From contig JAAALK010000286.1 in the NCBI GenBank assembly GCA_019279435.1, positions 33,913,712 through 33,977,711 on the forward strand: a DNA stretch of 64,000 nt, written 5' to 3'. A program made the position numbers and the translations under genes. This stretch comes from Zizania palustris. Taxonomy: Eukaryota; Streptophyta; Magnoliopsida; Poales; Poaceae. Shown in pieces: positions 45,129-56,816 of this stretch. Each line of letters opens with the position of its first letter. Positions within the stretch are counted from its first letter, which is position 1. The notes beneath the pieces were generated by a model. That model worked only from the letters and a program-made list of their open reading frames with translations. It did no database searches and was not told the DNA's origin.

Positions 45129-46510
45129 ATCTCCCCCTTGATGAGTGCATTGTCAACACCCTCTTCAGCGCTTCTTCAGAACCTGCAAAAACATGTGGAA
45201 ACTGGAAAACAAAGACAAAAGAAAAATAGAAGGAAGAAAATAAAAGTTTAACCGTAATGACCAAAAAACCAAACAGAAGCAAGAAAACAGTCATTATGGT
45301 TAACCAGAAATAAAGACTCAAAAACAAGTGCGATCTTAGAACTACCAACAAGGATAATAGAGTAAAGGCAAAAGACTGAAATACCCCCCTGAAATAAATC
45401 CCAGAGAAAGCCAAAAATGTCCCCTAAACTCCAAAATTTCTCCCCCTTGTTGACAATTGGACTCATCAAGTGAGACTAAATGCACTTTAAAGAGACATAG
45501 ACACAAACTCCCCCTGAAATGCAACTCCCCCTCAAATTATGCCATGAATGCAGATGGCGTGCAGGTGGAATGTGAAAGGCATGCTTCTTACATATGATTA
45601 ACTGTAATTACAAATATCTAACATGTATAGCAAAAGATATACTGTCTAAGATACATGACATGATCAATGCAACAGATGATATCTAAAGAGAGTCATTAGC
45701 ACACATTTTTCGATTTTTGCAAACAAAAGCATCACCACATTTTCTAGTTGACAAGCAAAGTAAAGCATGAGATGCAAAAGCTAACTGATATCTGCCAAGA
45801 TATCCATAGCAAAGTGCTTCAGCAAACTTGTCATCTTTTTAATTTTTTCAGACTTTTTCTTTTTCCTTTTTTATTTTTCATTTCTGTCAGGGGTTATTTA
45901 CATGTCAAACCTTATGCTAACTAACCAAGTCAAGCCTAGGCCAGAACTGAACCATTAGAAGCTTAAAACATTGGTCTTGGCATACATTACACCGTCCTAG
46001 TTCATACCAAAGTGCTATGGTAAGCAATCCAGAACAATGCAATGCGACGAAGCAAACCCACCTGGATTTTTTCTAATAATCATAAAAATACATAATTTTA
46101 TCATTTTTCTGAATTTTTATCATTTTATAGCACAATTTTCATGTTTAAAGCACATAGATTGTCCAAGTTGCATCTCTGCATCTAATAAGGATCTAGCTAC
46201 CAGGCATGTAAAAGATAGCGAAAGCATTCAACCTACACATGCTAGTTACCAGAAGCAATGGTGATCATTTTTCAATTTTTAAAGCATAAAAGCCATGCAT
46301 ATGACAAATATCAGATATATCATGTGAACTGAAACAAAACATGATCATCGACAAGTAATCAAAAGCATATACTGGCTAGAGAAAGTAAAGCAGATTAGTC
46401 ATATAACAGAAGCAAGCTCAAAATGTGATTGATGATTATGCATGATATGAACGCACACAAAAAGATTCAATAAAATATAAAGAAGAAAGAAAAACTGACT
46501 CAAAAGTATC
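45129..46510 (-). other. Polypurine-rich 3' region of the minus-strand Sirevirus
   Basis: No coding domain. Minus-strand polypurine tracts (seen as CTCCCCCTT or CTCCCCCT on +) occur at 45130-45139 (next to the LTR), 45440, 45509 and 45525. This mirrors the multiple tracts at 26360-27539. Confidence 0.7.
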
Positions 46511-48706
46511 CTAAAAAGGATACACAACTCCCAAATCCCCTCGCAAACGCTCAAAAGTAGACTGATCTAGGGGTTTGGTAAAAATATCAACCAACTGCTG
46601 ATGAGTATCAATATGAACAAGATCAATGAACCCTTTATCATATTGCTCCCTCAGAAAGTGAAAGCGCACATCAATATGTTTGGTTTTTGAATGAAGACAT
46701 GGGTTTTTCCCTACACTAATTGTACTAGTGCTATCACAAAACAAAGGAACTCTAGCATGGAAAAACAACGCAAAATCCCGCAAAGTAGAAATCATCCAAA
46801 CCAACTGTGAGCAGCAGCTAGCAGCAGCTACATACTCAGCCTCAGTAGTTGAAAGCGCAACTCTAGATTGTTTTCGAGAAGACCAAGATACAAGCGAAGA
46901 ACCAAGAAGCTGGCAAGTACCGGAAGTCGACTTGCGATCCAGCCGGCACCCACCAAAATCAGCGTCCGAAAAACCAGCTAAATCAAGAGACGATGATGCA
47001 GAATAATAAAGACCTAAATCAGGAGCATAAGTAAGATACCTGAAAATACGCTTTACAGCCTACCGGTGAGATGCATGTGGCGAAGACTGAAAACGCACGC
47101 ACACACCCACGACAAACTGAATGTCCGGTCTCGTCGTAGTCAAGTATAGTAGCGATACGATCATCCCTCGATACTCTTTCTCGTTGACCTTGACACTGTT
47201 CTCGTCCTTGTCCAGACCTCCAGATGTACCCATTGGGGTCATCTGTGGCTTCAGCTCTCCACCAAAATCAAATTTCTTTAGTATGTCCCTCGTGTACTTA
47301 CCCTGGTGGATGAAAATGCCGTCCTTGGTCTGCTTGATCTAGAACCCTAAAAAGTACTTGAGTTCTCCCATGAGACTCATCTCAAACTCGCTATGCATCT
47401 GCTAAGAAAACTTGGACACAAGCTCATTATTAGAACCACCAAAAATAATATCATCCACGTAAATCTAAGCAACCAATAAGTTTGAGCCATCTCTAAGAAA
47501 GAAAAGAGTCTTGTCCACAGAACCCATCACAAAACCTTTCTACAACAAGAACTGCTTCAGGCGATCATACCAAGCCCTGGGGGCTTGCTTCAGACCGTAT
47601 AAAGCCTTCTGCAACTTGAAAACATGTCGAGGAAACTTAGGGTTCTCAAAACCAGGGGGTTGCTTAACATAGACCTCCTCCTCTATATACGCATTTAGAA
47701 ACGCACTCTTGACATCCATTTGATAAAGCTTAAAACCTTTAGAAGCAGCAAAGGCCAAAAAAATACGACTGGACTCAAGATGGGCAACAAGGGCGAAGGT
47801 CTCTTCAAAATCAATACCTTCTTTTTGGCAAAAAACCTGTGCCACTAATCGAGCTTTGTTACGCACCACAACTCCATCTTCACCTTGTTTGTTTTTAAAC
47901 ACCCACTTGGTGCCTATGGTGTTGCATCCAGGTGGCAGCTCAACTAGTGTCCAAACACGATTGCAAACAAAATTTTCAAGCTCTTCTTGCATGGCGTTTA
48001 TCCAATTTGAATCAGAAAGAGCATGAGAAACGTCTCTGGGCTCGAAAGTAGCAACAAAAGCAGACTCAACAAACATAGCAAGAGAACCAACTGAGGAACG
48101 TAAGAATATCTCAGTAAGATCACCGATGATGAGCTCTGAAGGGTGATCACACTGAACTGCTCAGGATCCTAAGTGATCTGAAGTCACCTCACCAGAGTCA
48201 GCAACTGGCTCCTCTAGACTCAGCTGAAAGGTCATCTCACCGGAGTCAGCACCTGGCACCTCTGGACTCGGCTGAGGAGGCTCAATCGAAGTAGAAGGAG
48301 TGATCAGAGGTCCGTCCTCATCCTCAGTCGAAGTCTCAGAAGGTGTGGGGTCTACAGGCAGTGCAGATGGCCCACCCTCATCATCAGTAGGAGTGTCATC
48401 ATCTTCCTCGAAGATGGACTCTCCAAGCTCGTCATCTCTAGAAAGCTCAAAAGAAGGAGTTAGTGAAGGCATGGACTCATCAAAAGAAACCTCACAAGTC
48501 TCGACAAGAAGCTGAGAGTCTAGGTTCCAAATATGAAAGCCTCTAGAGTGCAAGGCATAACCAAGAAAGACTCCATCCCAGCAATGAGACTCAAACTTAT
48601 CCAAATGCCCTCCCTTCTTGAGCACAAAGCACTTGCATCCAAAAGCTCGCAAGTGACTCACTTTGGGCTGTCGGCCAAACCGCAACTCATATGACGTCTT
48701 ACCTAA
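46511..48706 (-). pseudogene. Sirevirus pol, C-terminal half (integrase end, RT, RNase H), broken by stops
   Basis: Starts on the minus strand at the Tekay insertion with the end of integrase (TSYELRFGRQPKV, FLGYALHS). A linker rich in Ser, Glu and Pro follows. RT has GTKWVFKNKQGEDG, YQMDVKSAFLNAY and YVDDIIFGGS. RNase H has FSDADFGGCRLDRKST and TKHIDVRFHFLRE. Everything stays in one frame; only nonsense codons break it: 48161-48163 (TGA), 47540-47542, 47465-47467, 47402-47404, 47339-47341 and 47060-47062. The natural stop is at 46511-46513. Such C-to-T changes are expected of methylated, silenced DNA. It is non-functional. Confidence 0.9.
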
Positions 48707-48711
48707 GTAAG

Positions 48712-51700
48712 TGTAGCGCCCCGATTTAACAAAATCGAGACATTATTGAATTTCCATAGAAAAACAATAATACAAGAGGTTCATCATGCGACAACGTACA
48801 TACGATAATATCCATGGTACGCAGACCATATTTATTACAACATTGTTTTAATAAAAACGATAATAGGGTAAATAAACAGCGGCATGACGAACGTCTTCTT
48901 CAGGATCTTTCTGCCCGACTGGGTCGCTACTCCAGACCGTCTTCAAGATAAGCATCCTCTGTGGGGTCCAACGGGTATGAGTACAAAAAGTACTCAACAA
49001 GCCACCGCAAATGCAAATAATAATGCAGGATAATAAACAAGGAAGGATAAAGGCTAACAATGCGGAATAAAGCACTTGCAGTTATGGCATTTAGTGTAAT
49101 CATATTTTAATCATGCGGAAAGTAAACATGAACATCATCAACATCAACTAACTCGAGGAGTACGTTTTACCTCCTCGCGCAACAGTCCTTACATGTCAAT
49201 CCATCATGCACATACATATTCAAAGTAAACTAACTGGGGGATGTCACGCAACCCGCCCTTGACCGTGGGCTCGGCTTTTCGAAAAGATTTAAGACTCTGA
49301 TCAGAGATGTACTACTGTACCCACAAGGCACACACTCATCTCAACGAGATGACCCATTTCACGGGAACTCGTGCCAAAACCTCAATATGAGATGTTCCAA
49401 GCGATAACCACCCGCTCTAGGTTTCGCCGGCGCGCCGGGCCGCATCCCGGCTAACGTCGCACCCCCTTTTGCGCCACATTGGTACAAGTCACCCGCAGGT
49501 GCAACTTGACCCATCTCCAAATGGTGGCCTCGGTTTGGAACAACCCATACCTTAGTTAGGACTTACCCACTAGACTTGTGGTTAGTACGTAAGTGTATTG
49601 CAACGGATCCCTCAGACCGGTCCTTATAGTGCCCCGGGTGCGACTGACCAATGCCCTAGCTTGCACCCAGAACCCACCATGCATACACTCACAACCATGA
49701 CTCATCACCAACAGAATTTCCAAGGATAAGAAGCAACGGGGGTCATATAATAGAACCATCTTGCTACGACTCATTTTTATCCTATAGCGGCCGTGCCAAT
49801 ACATTGGACACTAGCTAATATCATTGATCATATGGTGACAAGGAGGTTAGGCGAGATAGCATGGCTTGGGTTGCACATCAAGGTCGGGGGATCCTAAATA
49901 AATATAATGTAAGGGTTCATTTGACTAATGCATATACATAACCTATGTGTTTTAGCGATAGTCAATTCAGACATGGGTTCAATATGCTCAAAAGAATTGT
50001 TCGGTGACTTGCCTTGTTCAGCAAAGGGAGAGGGCGGGACTTCCGGGAAGTATTCCGGCTCCTCGGCGGCGTCGTAGTCTTTTTAATATAAAGATTAAAA
50101 CAAAAAGAGCACAACATTCAATCAAACCATATAACATTACATTACAAGCATATAAGTTAAAGTTGGTTTGATTATAAATAAATAAACTCAAAGGTTAAGG
50201 TTCTGAATTTTATAAATAATTTTAAAGGGATTAAAATGAAGGGTTGTCCTTTTTAGAAAACAAATGTTTAAATGTGATTATTGTCATATTAAATTCTCAA
50301 ATAAGTGTGAAATGAAAAGTTCATGTCAACTTGGTGGTTTTCAGTGAATGGACAGAAAGGAAATATAAATTTTTCTGAAGTTTAAATATTTTAATCCATA
50401 TTTTAATCCTAAAGGCTTTTGAATAAGTACTTGAATAAACATGAAAATGTCAAAATAAACCTACTGTTTTTATTGCATAAACATGTAGATAATAATTTTA
50501 TGAATTTTCCAAAATTGGAATGGTAATTTTTAGAGTCCAATTGCATTAGATATGAATTTTACAAGTTTAAAAGCATTTCTGGAATTTATTTTCAAATTTT
50601 AAAACTCTCGGGTCCACGGTGAGCCAGGCCCACGGTGAACCCGCGCACTGTGCGCGTGCGCCGGCTCGATCTGGACCGTCGGATCTAGATCCGACGCGCG
50701 AGGGCGAGGCGGGACGCGTAAGTCGCGATGGACGGCTAGGATTAAAACGTTCGAACCGGTACCACGTGGACGCACGGGATTAAACGCGGGTTTTAAATAC
50801 AGATGGACGCACGAGATCGCACCGTACCGCTTCACTCAGATCCGACGGCCAGGATTAAACCGAACAGATGATTTAACCCAAGCGTTGGATCTGGATCGCA
50901 CGGCCAGGATTGAATCCGGCACAGTGCGTGTCGGGGGGTAAAGTACCCCTTCTTCCCCGACTCCGGTGGTACGACGGCGAGCGATTCCGGCGAGGTCGAG
51001 GGCTATCTAGTCTAGCTAGGGCTAAAAACGGAAAGGGGGTACCGAGGGGAACAAAAGGGTACCGTTGCGGTGGTCCGGGGTCGACGGGGTGAGGCCGGCG
51101 ACGAGCGGTGGCGGCGAAGTTCTCTGTTCCGAGGCGGGGACGGCGATCCGGCGAGGTTCGTCGTCGACGAAGTGGTGGCCGAGGTCGGCGAGGTCCTGGT
51201 GGTCACGATGGTGGCGGAGGCACGGACGGGGACGGTCCGAGGCGACGGTGAGCGGTGGCCGGAGGCGAACCAGAGGGAATGCGCTAAAGCTTGGAGTGAG
51301 GGCGTTCTGTGCGTTCTCGCGACGTGTAGGCGTGGGGGTGAAATGCGGGTGGCCTGGGGGTTTAAATAGGGTCGTCGGCGAGGGATAACGGGCGAAGAAT
51401 ACAAGGAAAGCCGAGGGGAGGAGTAATTCGTCGGCGAGGGCTCGGTCAAGCACGCGTAGCGGTGATCCCGTGGCGTAAAGGCGCTGTTTAACGGGGGGAA
51501 ACGGTCGACGCGACGCGGGGGACCGAGTAATGGCGACGAATTAATGCGGGACGGGCCGGCGAGGCGGATCCGAGGGCGAGGTCGTCGGCCGGCGCGATTT
51601 GGGGGCGACGGCGGGAGGTTGAAGGCGAAGCTGACAGGCGGGGGCCACTGGCCAGTGAGCGCGAGCGGGCGAGGGTGGCGGCTGACGGGTGGGGCCGTGG

Positions 51701-52100
51701 TGTCGGGTGCGCGCGCGAGGGGAAAGTTTCGGCGCCGACAGGTGGGGTCCGTTTGTCAGCCAGAGGCGAGCGCGGTAACGGGCTGGGCCGGCCGGGAGAG
51801 AGAGAAGGGAGGGGAGGAGCCCATTACTGTTCTAATACTTTTCTGAATAAAAATAATTCCAGAAAATAGATTAAAATATTAGGGCTACTTCCAAGGCTGG
51901 TAAAAATTTATAAAAATTCTCAAAATTATATTTTTGTCTTAGGATCATATACAAAAAGTTTCCCCTCCTGATTTGGTCATATACTCTATGTTGTAGTTCA
52001 AAAGGGTATAAAAGGAAATTAAAAGTATTTTCTGAAATAATAATTCCAATAAATTGAATTTAATAATATTTTTATTGTTTTGAAAAATTGGGGTGTTACA
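48712..52100 (-). repeat. 3' LTR of Tekay element
   Basis: 3389 bp. GC-rich in 50630-51830 and AT-rich elsewhere. The frames on both strands in the GC-rich part (up to 145 codons) recur in the other LTR and look like composition effects. Confidence 0.93.
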
Positions 52101-52143
52101 AACCTATCCCCCTTACAAGAATCTCGTCCTCGAGATTGGAACG
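52101..52143 (-). other. Polypurine tract and 3' spacer of Tekay element
   Basis: The minus strand reads AAGGGGGATAGGTT directly before the LTR start. It is the probable primer for plus-strand DNA synthesis. Confidence 0.75.
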
Positions 52144-55035
52144 TTACTCGAATAGCTCGGGGTATTGGGCTTTCAGCTCGTCTTCTTTTTCCCAGGTGGC
52201 TTCTTCGGCAGGATGGTTGTTCCATTGGACTTTGCAGAAGCGGACGACGCGACTTCTGGTTACTCTCTCCTTGGTTTCCAAGATCTTGACGGGTCTCTCT
52301 ATGTAGGTCAAGTCTTCTTGGACATTAAGCTGCTGAAGGTCGGCTTGCTCGGTGGGTACGCGGAGACACTTCTTCAGCTGAGAGACATGGAACACATCAT
52401 GAACTCCTGCCAAGGATGGAGGCAGTTCCAGTTGATATGCCACTTCTCCTTGTCGACGGAGGATCTGGAAAGGTCCGACGTAGCGGGGTGCTAGTTTGCC
52501 TTTCATGTTGAACCTTTGAGTGCCACAGAGGGGAGTGACTCGGAGGTAGACATAATCGCCCTCCTCAAAGGCTAGATCTCTTCGACGGTTGTCGGCATAG
52601 CTCTTTTGCCTGGATTGGGCGGCCTTCAATCGGTCTCTTATGATCTTAACCTTCTCTTCAGCTTCTCTCAATAAGTCAGTCCCAAACAGTTGTGATTCTC
52701 CAGTTTGATCCCAGAGCAACGGCGTTCTGCACTTACGCCCATAGAGTGCTTCGAACGGGGACATCTGCAGGCTGGCTTGATAGCTGTTGTTGTAGGAGAA
52801 CTCTGCATAAGGTAAGTTCTTGTCCCACATTCCGCCAAAGTCTAGAGCGCAAGCTCTAAGCATATCCTCCAATATCTGGTTGACCCTTTCGGTTTGACCG
52901 TCGGTCTGCGGATGATAGGCGGTGCTAAAGTTCAGCCGGGTGCCGAGTTCCTCTTGAAGGTTCTTCCAAAACTTGGAGGTAAACTGACTCCCGCGGTCAG
53001 ATACAATCTTCTTGGGAACTCCGTGGAGGCACACGATCCGGGTCATATACAACTCAGCCAACTTGGCGACGGTGTAAGTTGTCTTGACCGGGACGAAGTG
53101 AGCTACCTTGGTGAGTCGATCAACGATCACCCAGATAGAATCATGACCAGCTTGGGTCCTGGGTAGTCCCGTGATGAAGTCCATTCCTATCTCTTCCCAC
53201 TTCCATTCAGGGACTTTGAGGGGTTGAAGAAGTCCGGCAGGTCTCTGATGCTCTGCCTTGACTCGCCGGCATGTGTCGCACTTGGCCACATACTCAGCTA
53301 TTTCTCTCTTCATGCTGACCCACCAATATTTCTCCTTTAGGTCTTGATACATCTTTGTACTCCCGGGATGGATGGAGTATAGAGTATCGTGGGCTTCTTG
53401 AAGGATGAGAGTCTTCAACTCAGGTAGGTCGGGTACGCATACTCGGCTTCCGAACCAAATGGTACCATGTTCATCCTCGGAGAATCCGGGGGCTTTACCC
53501 TTCCTCATGTTTTGCTGGATCTCCAGGATGTCTGGGTCTTCCTTCTGCTTATCTCGGATCTGGTCTATTAAGACAGACCGAGACTCCAAGGCAGCGAGGT
53601 ACTCTCGAGTGGTGATCCCAAGGTTTAGCCTTTCCATCTCCTTATAAAGTAAAGGAGCTTGGTCTTGAATCATGATGGCATTGCAGTACCCTTTTCGGCT
53701 AAGGGCGTCTGCCACCACGTTCGCTTTGCCCGGATGATAATGGATGCCCAAGTCGTAATCCTTGATCAGTTCCAACCATCTCCTTTGCCTGAGGTTCAGA
53801 TCTGGTTGGGTGAATATATACTTGAGGCTCTTGTGGTCGGTGAAGACCTCACACCGATTTCCCACAAGGTAATGTCTCCATATCTTCAAGGCATGAACCA
53901 CGGCTGCTAGTTCCAGGTCGTGGGTTGGGTAGTTCAGCTCATGCGGTCTCAATTGCCGGGAGGCGTAGGATATCACCTTCCCTTCTTGCATTAAGACGCA
54001 TCCCAATCCTTGACGAGAGGCATCACAGTAGACGTGGAAGTCTTTCCGGATGTCTGGCAGAGTTAGAATGGGAGCTGACACAAGCTTCTTCTTGAGAGTC
54101 TGGAAGCTCTCTTCGCAGTCGGGGGTCCAATCAAACTTCACCTCTTTCTGCAGAAGTCTGGTCATAGGCTTGGCGATCTTGGAAAAATTCTCGATGAACC
54201 GGCGGTAGTATCCGGCCAATCCGAGGAAACTCCGGATCTCGGTCACGGTCGTTGGCTGCAGCCAGTTGGTTACCGCTTCAACGGTGGTTGGGTCCACTGC
54301 TATTCCTCCGGCAGATATAACATGACCGAGGAACTTCACCTCAGACGACCAAAATTCGCACTTGCTGTATTTGGCGTACAGTTGCTGCTCCCTTAACTTT
54401 CCGAGGGTCAGACGGAGGTGAGTCTCGTGTTCTTCCTTGGTCTTGGAGTAAACGAGGATATCGTCGATGAATACCACGATGAACTTATCCAAGAACTCCA
54501 TGAATACGTTGTTCATCATGTTCATGAAAAAGGCCGGGGCATTCGTGAGTCCGAACGACATCACAGTGTACTCGTAGAGTCCATAGCGGGAGGTGAAAGC
54601 AGTCTTGGGTATATCTTCCTCCCTGATCCTTAACTGGTGATAACCTGACCTGAGGTCAATCTTGGAAAACACCGAGGATCCTTTCAGCTGATCGAACAGG
54701 TCGTCGATCCGAGGCAATGGGTATTTGTTCTTGATGGTTACGTCGTTCAAGGCTCTATAGTCCACGCACATCCTCTTGGTCTTGTCCTTCTTCATGGCAA
54801 ATATGACCGGTGCACCCCAAGGTGAGGTACTCGGTCGGATGTAACCTTTCTGCTCTAGGTCTTCGATGTTGCTCTTGACTTCGGCTAGTTCATTGGCGAC
54901 CATTCGGTACGGGCGCTTGGAGATTGGAGTGGTCCCCGGGACAAGCTCGATTCTGAATTCGATGTCCCGCTTGGGAGGCATTCCGGGCAGATCTTCGGGG
55001 AAAACATCTGCAAACTCCTTGACTATTGGCACCTC
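52144..55035 (-). CDS. pol: Tekay Pol: RT, RNase H, integrase, chromodomain (about 962 aa)
   Basis: An open frame from just after the TAA at 55038-55036 down to the stop at 52144. The first methionine-like codon is a GTG at 55032; numbering starts there. RT: Asp126 (SKIDLRSGYHQL) and FIDD at 188-191. RNase H: D337, E374, D399, D442. Integrase zinc finger: H548, H555, C585, C588. Integrase triad: D618, D679, E715 with D35E spacing. A GPF-type module (APRYVGPFQILRR) follows. The C-terminal chromodomain (about 905-962, ending ATWEKEDELKAQYPELFE) can bind modified histones and steer integration. RT before integrase plus a chromodomain defines a chromovirus. All catalytic residues are present. The only problem is upstream: no start codon of its own is evident and a stop cuts it from protease. 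Confidence 0.93.
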   Translation of the reverse strand, partial: EVPIVKEFADVFPEDLPGMPPKRDIEFRIELVPGTTPISKRPYRMVANELAEVKSNIEDLEQKGYIRPSTSPWGAPVIFAMKKDKTKRMCVDYRALNDVTIKNKYPLPRIDDLFDQLKGSSVFSKIDLRSGYHQLRIREEDIPKTAFTSRYGLYEYTVMSFGLTNAPAFFMNMMNNVFMEFLDKFIVVFIDDILVYSKTKEEHETHLRLTLGKLREQQLYAKYSKCEFWSSEVKFLGHVISAGGIAVDPTTVEAVTNWLQPTTVTEIRSFLGLAGYYRRFIENFSKIAKPMTRLLQKEVKFDWTPDCEESFQTLKKKLVSAPILTLPDIRKDFHVYCDASRQGLGCVLMQEGKVISYASRQLRPHELNYPTHDLELAAVVHALKIWRHYLVGNRCEVFTDHKSLKYIFTQPDLNLRQRRWLELIKDYDLGIHYHPGKANVVADALSRKGYCNAIMIQDQAPLLYKEMERLNLGITTREYLAALESRSVLIDQIRDKQKEDPDILEIQQNMRKGKAPGFSEDEHGTIWFGSRVCVPDLPELKTLILQEAHDTLYSIHPGSTKMYQDLKEKYWWVSMKREIAEYVAKCDTCRRVKAEHQRPAGLLQPLKVPEWKWEEIGMDFITGLPRTQAGHDSIWVIVDRLTKVAHFVPVKTTYTVAKLAELYMTRIVCLHGVPKKIVSDRGSQFTSKFWKNLQEELGTRLNFSTAYHPQTDGQTERVNQILEDMLRACALDFGGMWDKNLPYAEFSYNNSYQASLQMSPFEALYGRKCRTPLLWDQTGESQLFGTDLLREAEEKVKIIRDRLKAAQSRQKSYADNRRRDLAFEEGDYVYLRVTPLCGTQRFNMKGKLAPRYVGPFQILRRQGEVAYQLELPPSLAGVHDVFHVSQLKKCLRVPTEQADLQQLNVQEDLTYIERPVKILETKERVTRSRVVRFCKVQWNNHPAEEATWEKEDELKAQYPELFE

Positions 55036-56610
55036 TTATAGAGCTATTGAGCGAAGGGATGCTCCGAGTGGTTTGCGACTGGTCATCCGGAAGGTGACGG
55101 TTACGCCTTCAGGACTGGTCACCGTGACGGACTTGTTGGCACAGTCGATCACTCCCTTGTGCTTCATCAACCAATCCATACCTAGTATAAGGTCGAGTCC
55201 GGTGCATTCGATGAGGACAGGCTCGGCCCGAAACAGCACTCCTTGGATGTCAAGTTGAACCTTAGGGCTGTAGAAGCGAGCTGAGGTCCTATTGCCGGGG
55301 GTGGCAATCACCATGGGAATGGGTAGAGGGAGCACGTCCAAATTGTTTGTTTTTGCAAATTCTTCCGAGACGAAGGAGTGGGTTGCTCCAGAGTCAAATA
55401 ATATGACGGCCGGTACGAAATTCACAGTAAACGTACCGAGTACGACTTCAGGAGCCTCCTGAGCTTCCTCCGCGCTGATGTGGTTGACGCGGGCGCGAAC
55501 GGCCTGGTGAGGTGCTGCGCCTTGGTTCTGCTTGGGGTGAGGACACTGGTGCGAATAGTGCCCTTCCTTGCGGCAGTTGAAGCAGACGACCGGCCTTCCT
55601 TGGCGATCCCTCAAGATCGGGGCCTTGGCGGCCGGTGCCGGCTGAGCGGCCGGAGCTGGTGGAGCGGGGCGAGGATGCCCGGCGTTGGATCCACCGGCTG
55701 CGTGAGGTGGCCTGTAGGCGGGCCGAGGATGGTAGGCGGGCGCTGGTGGCGGAGGGACAAAGCGGGGCCTCTGAGCGTTCGCCTGCTGGTGCTTGAAGGC
55801 GATCATCTTCCTCTTCTTGAGGTCCAGCTTGTTCTGCTCAGTCTCTTGGATGAGCGCTTTATTGACCAGCCGCTGGAAGTCGGCGAAGTCGGCGGCGACG
55901 AGCTGGATGGACAGCTCATCCTTAAGTCCCCTGAGGAACTTGGCTTGGCGGAGGGCGTCGGTGCGCACTTCCTCCGGTGCGTAGCGTGCGAGGCGGTTGA
56001 ACTCATGGAGGTACTCCATGACAGTCCGGTTGCCCTGTTGCAGGTCGCGGAACTCCTGCTGCTTCACTGCGATGACGCCGGCGGGGACGTGGGCGGCACG
56101 AAAGGCGATGGTGAACTCCGCCCAAGTCACCATGTGGCCCTCTGGCTGGGACGCATGGTAGTTGTCCCACCATTCAGCGGCGGGACCCTAGAGCTGGTGA
56201 GTGGCGAAGGCCACTCGCTCCCGGTCTGTGCAGGGGAGGAGGTCGAGCTTCTTCTCGATGGTGCGAAGCCAATCTCCGGCCTCCATCGGGTTGGTTGTGC
56301 TCGAGAAGATGGGCGGACGCACGCGCAAGAACTCGGAGAGTTGCGGAGCGGCCGCGGGTGCTGGTGCGCGAGGGGCGGGCTCCCCGTTCTGCAGACGGTC
56401 CAACTGAGCCTGTTGGTGCTGCATTTGGGTGAGGAGGGCGGTGATCAGATGGTTCTGATTCGCCATCATTTCCGCCAAGGTGGGGTGATTGGCGGAAGGC
56501 GACCCAGACTGACGTGGGCCCGTTGCACCCCAGTTGGGTACAACACCCTCGGGTGCATCTCGGCTTCCTCCTGCTCCGTTGTTGGAGCCGGTGTTCTGGT
56601 GGTCGGCCAT
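55036..56610 (-). pseudogene. Tekay Gag and protease, same frame as pol, with two in-frame stops
   Basis: ATG at 56610 (MADHQNTGSNNG). Gag has LSEFLRVRPPIFSSTTNPMEAGDWL and then a TAG at 56190-56188. It goes on in the same frame with GPAAEWWDNYH, MVTWAEFTIAF and FLRGLKDELS. A Pro/Ala-rich linker follows, then a CX2CX4HX4C zinc knuckle (CFNCRKEGHYSHQC, about 55555-55600). The protease site is LFDSGATHSFVS (about 55365-55405). The frame ends with TAA at 55038-55036, after which pol continues without a shift. The whole gag-pro-pol is therefore one frame cut by two nonsense codons. In most relatives it is a single frame. Unless read through, these stops disable the copy. Confidence 0.9.
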
Positions 56611-56816
56611 CTTCTGAATATCCAAAGTGATGAAGCAAAAGATGACGAAACAATAATGCAACCAAAAATAACATATAGCATTCAAGCATACAAATATATC
56701 AAGTGGTATAAATTGTTCATTACAATTAAGTTCTTATTCCATCTACAACCCAACTCGTTGCAGACGGCACCACATACAAATTTAAGATCTTTATTAAAAT
56801 CCGCGTCTCCTAACGC

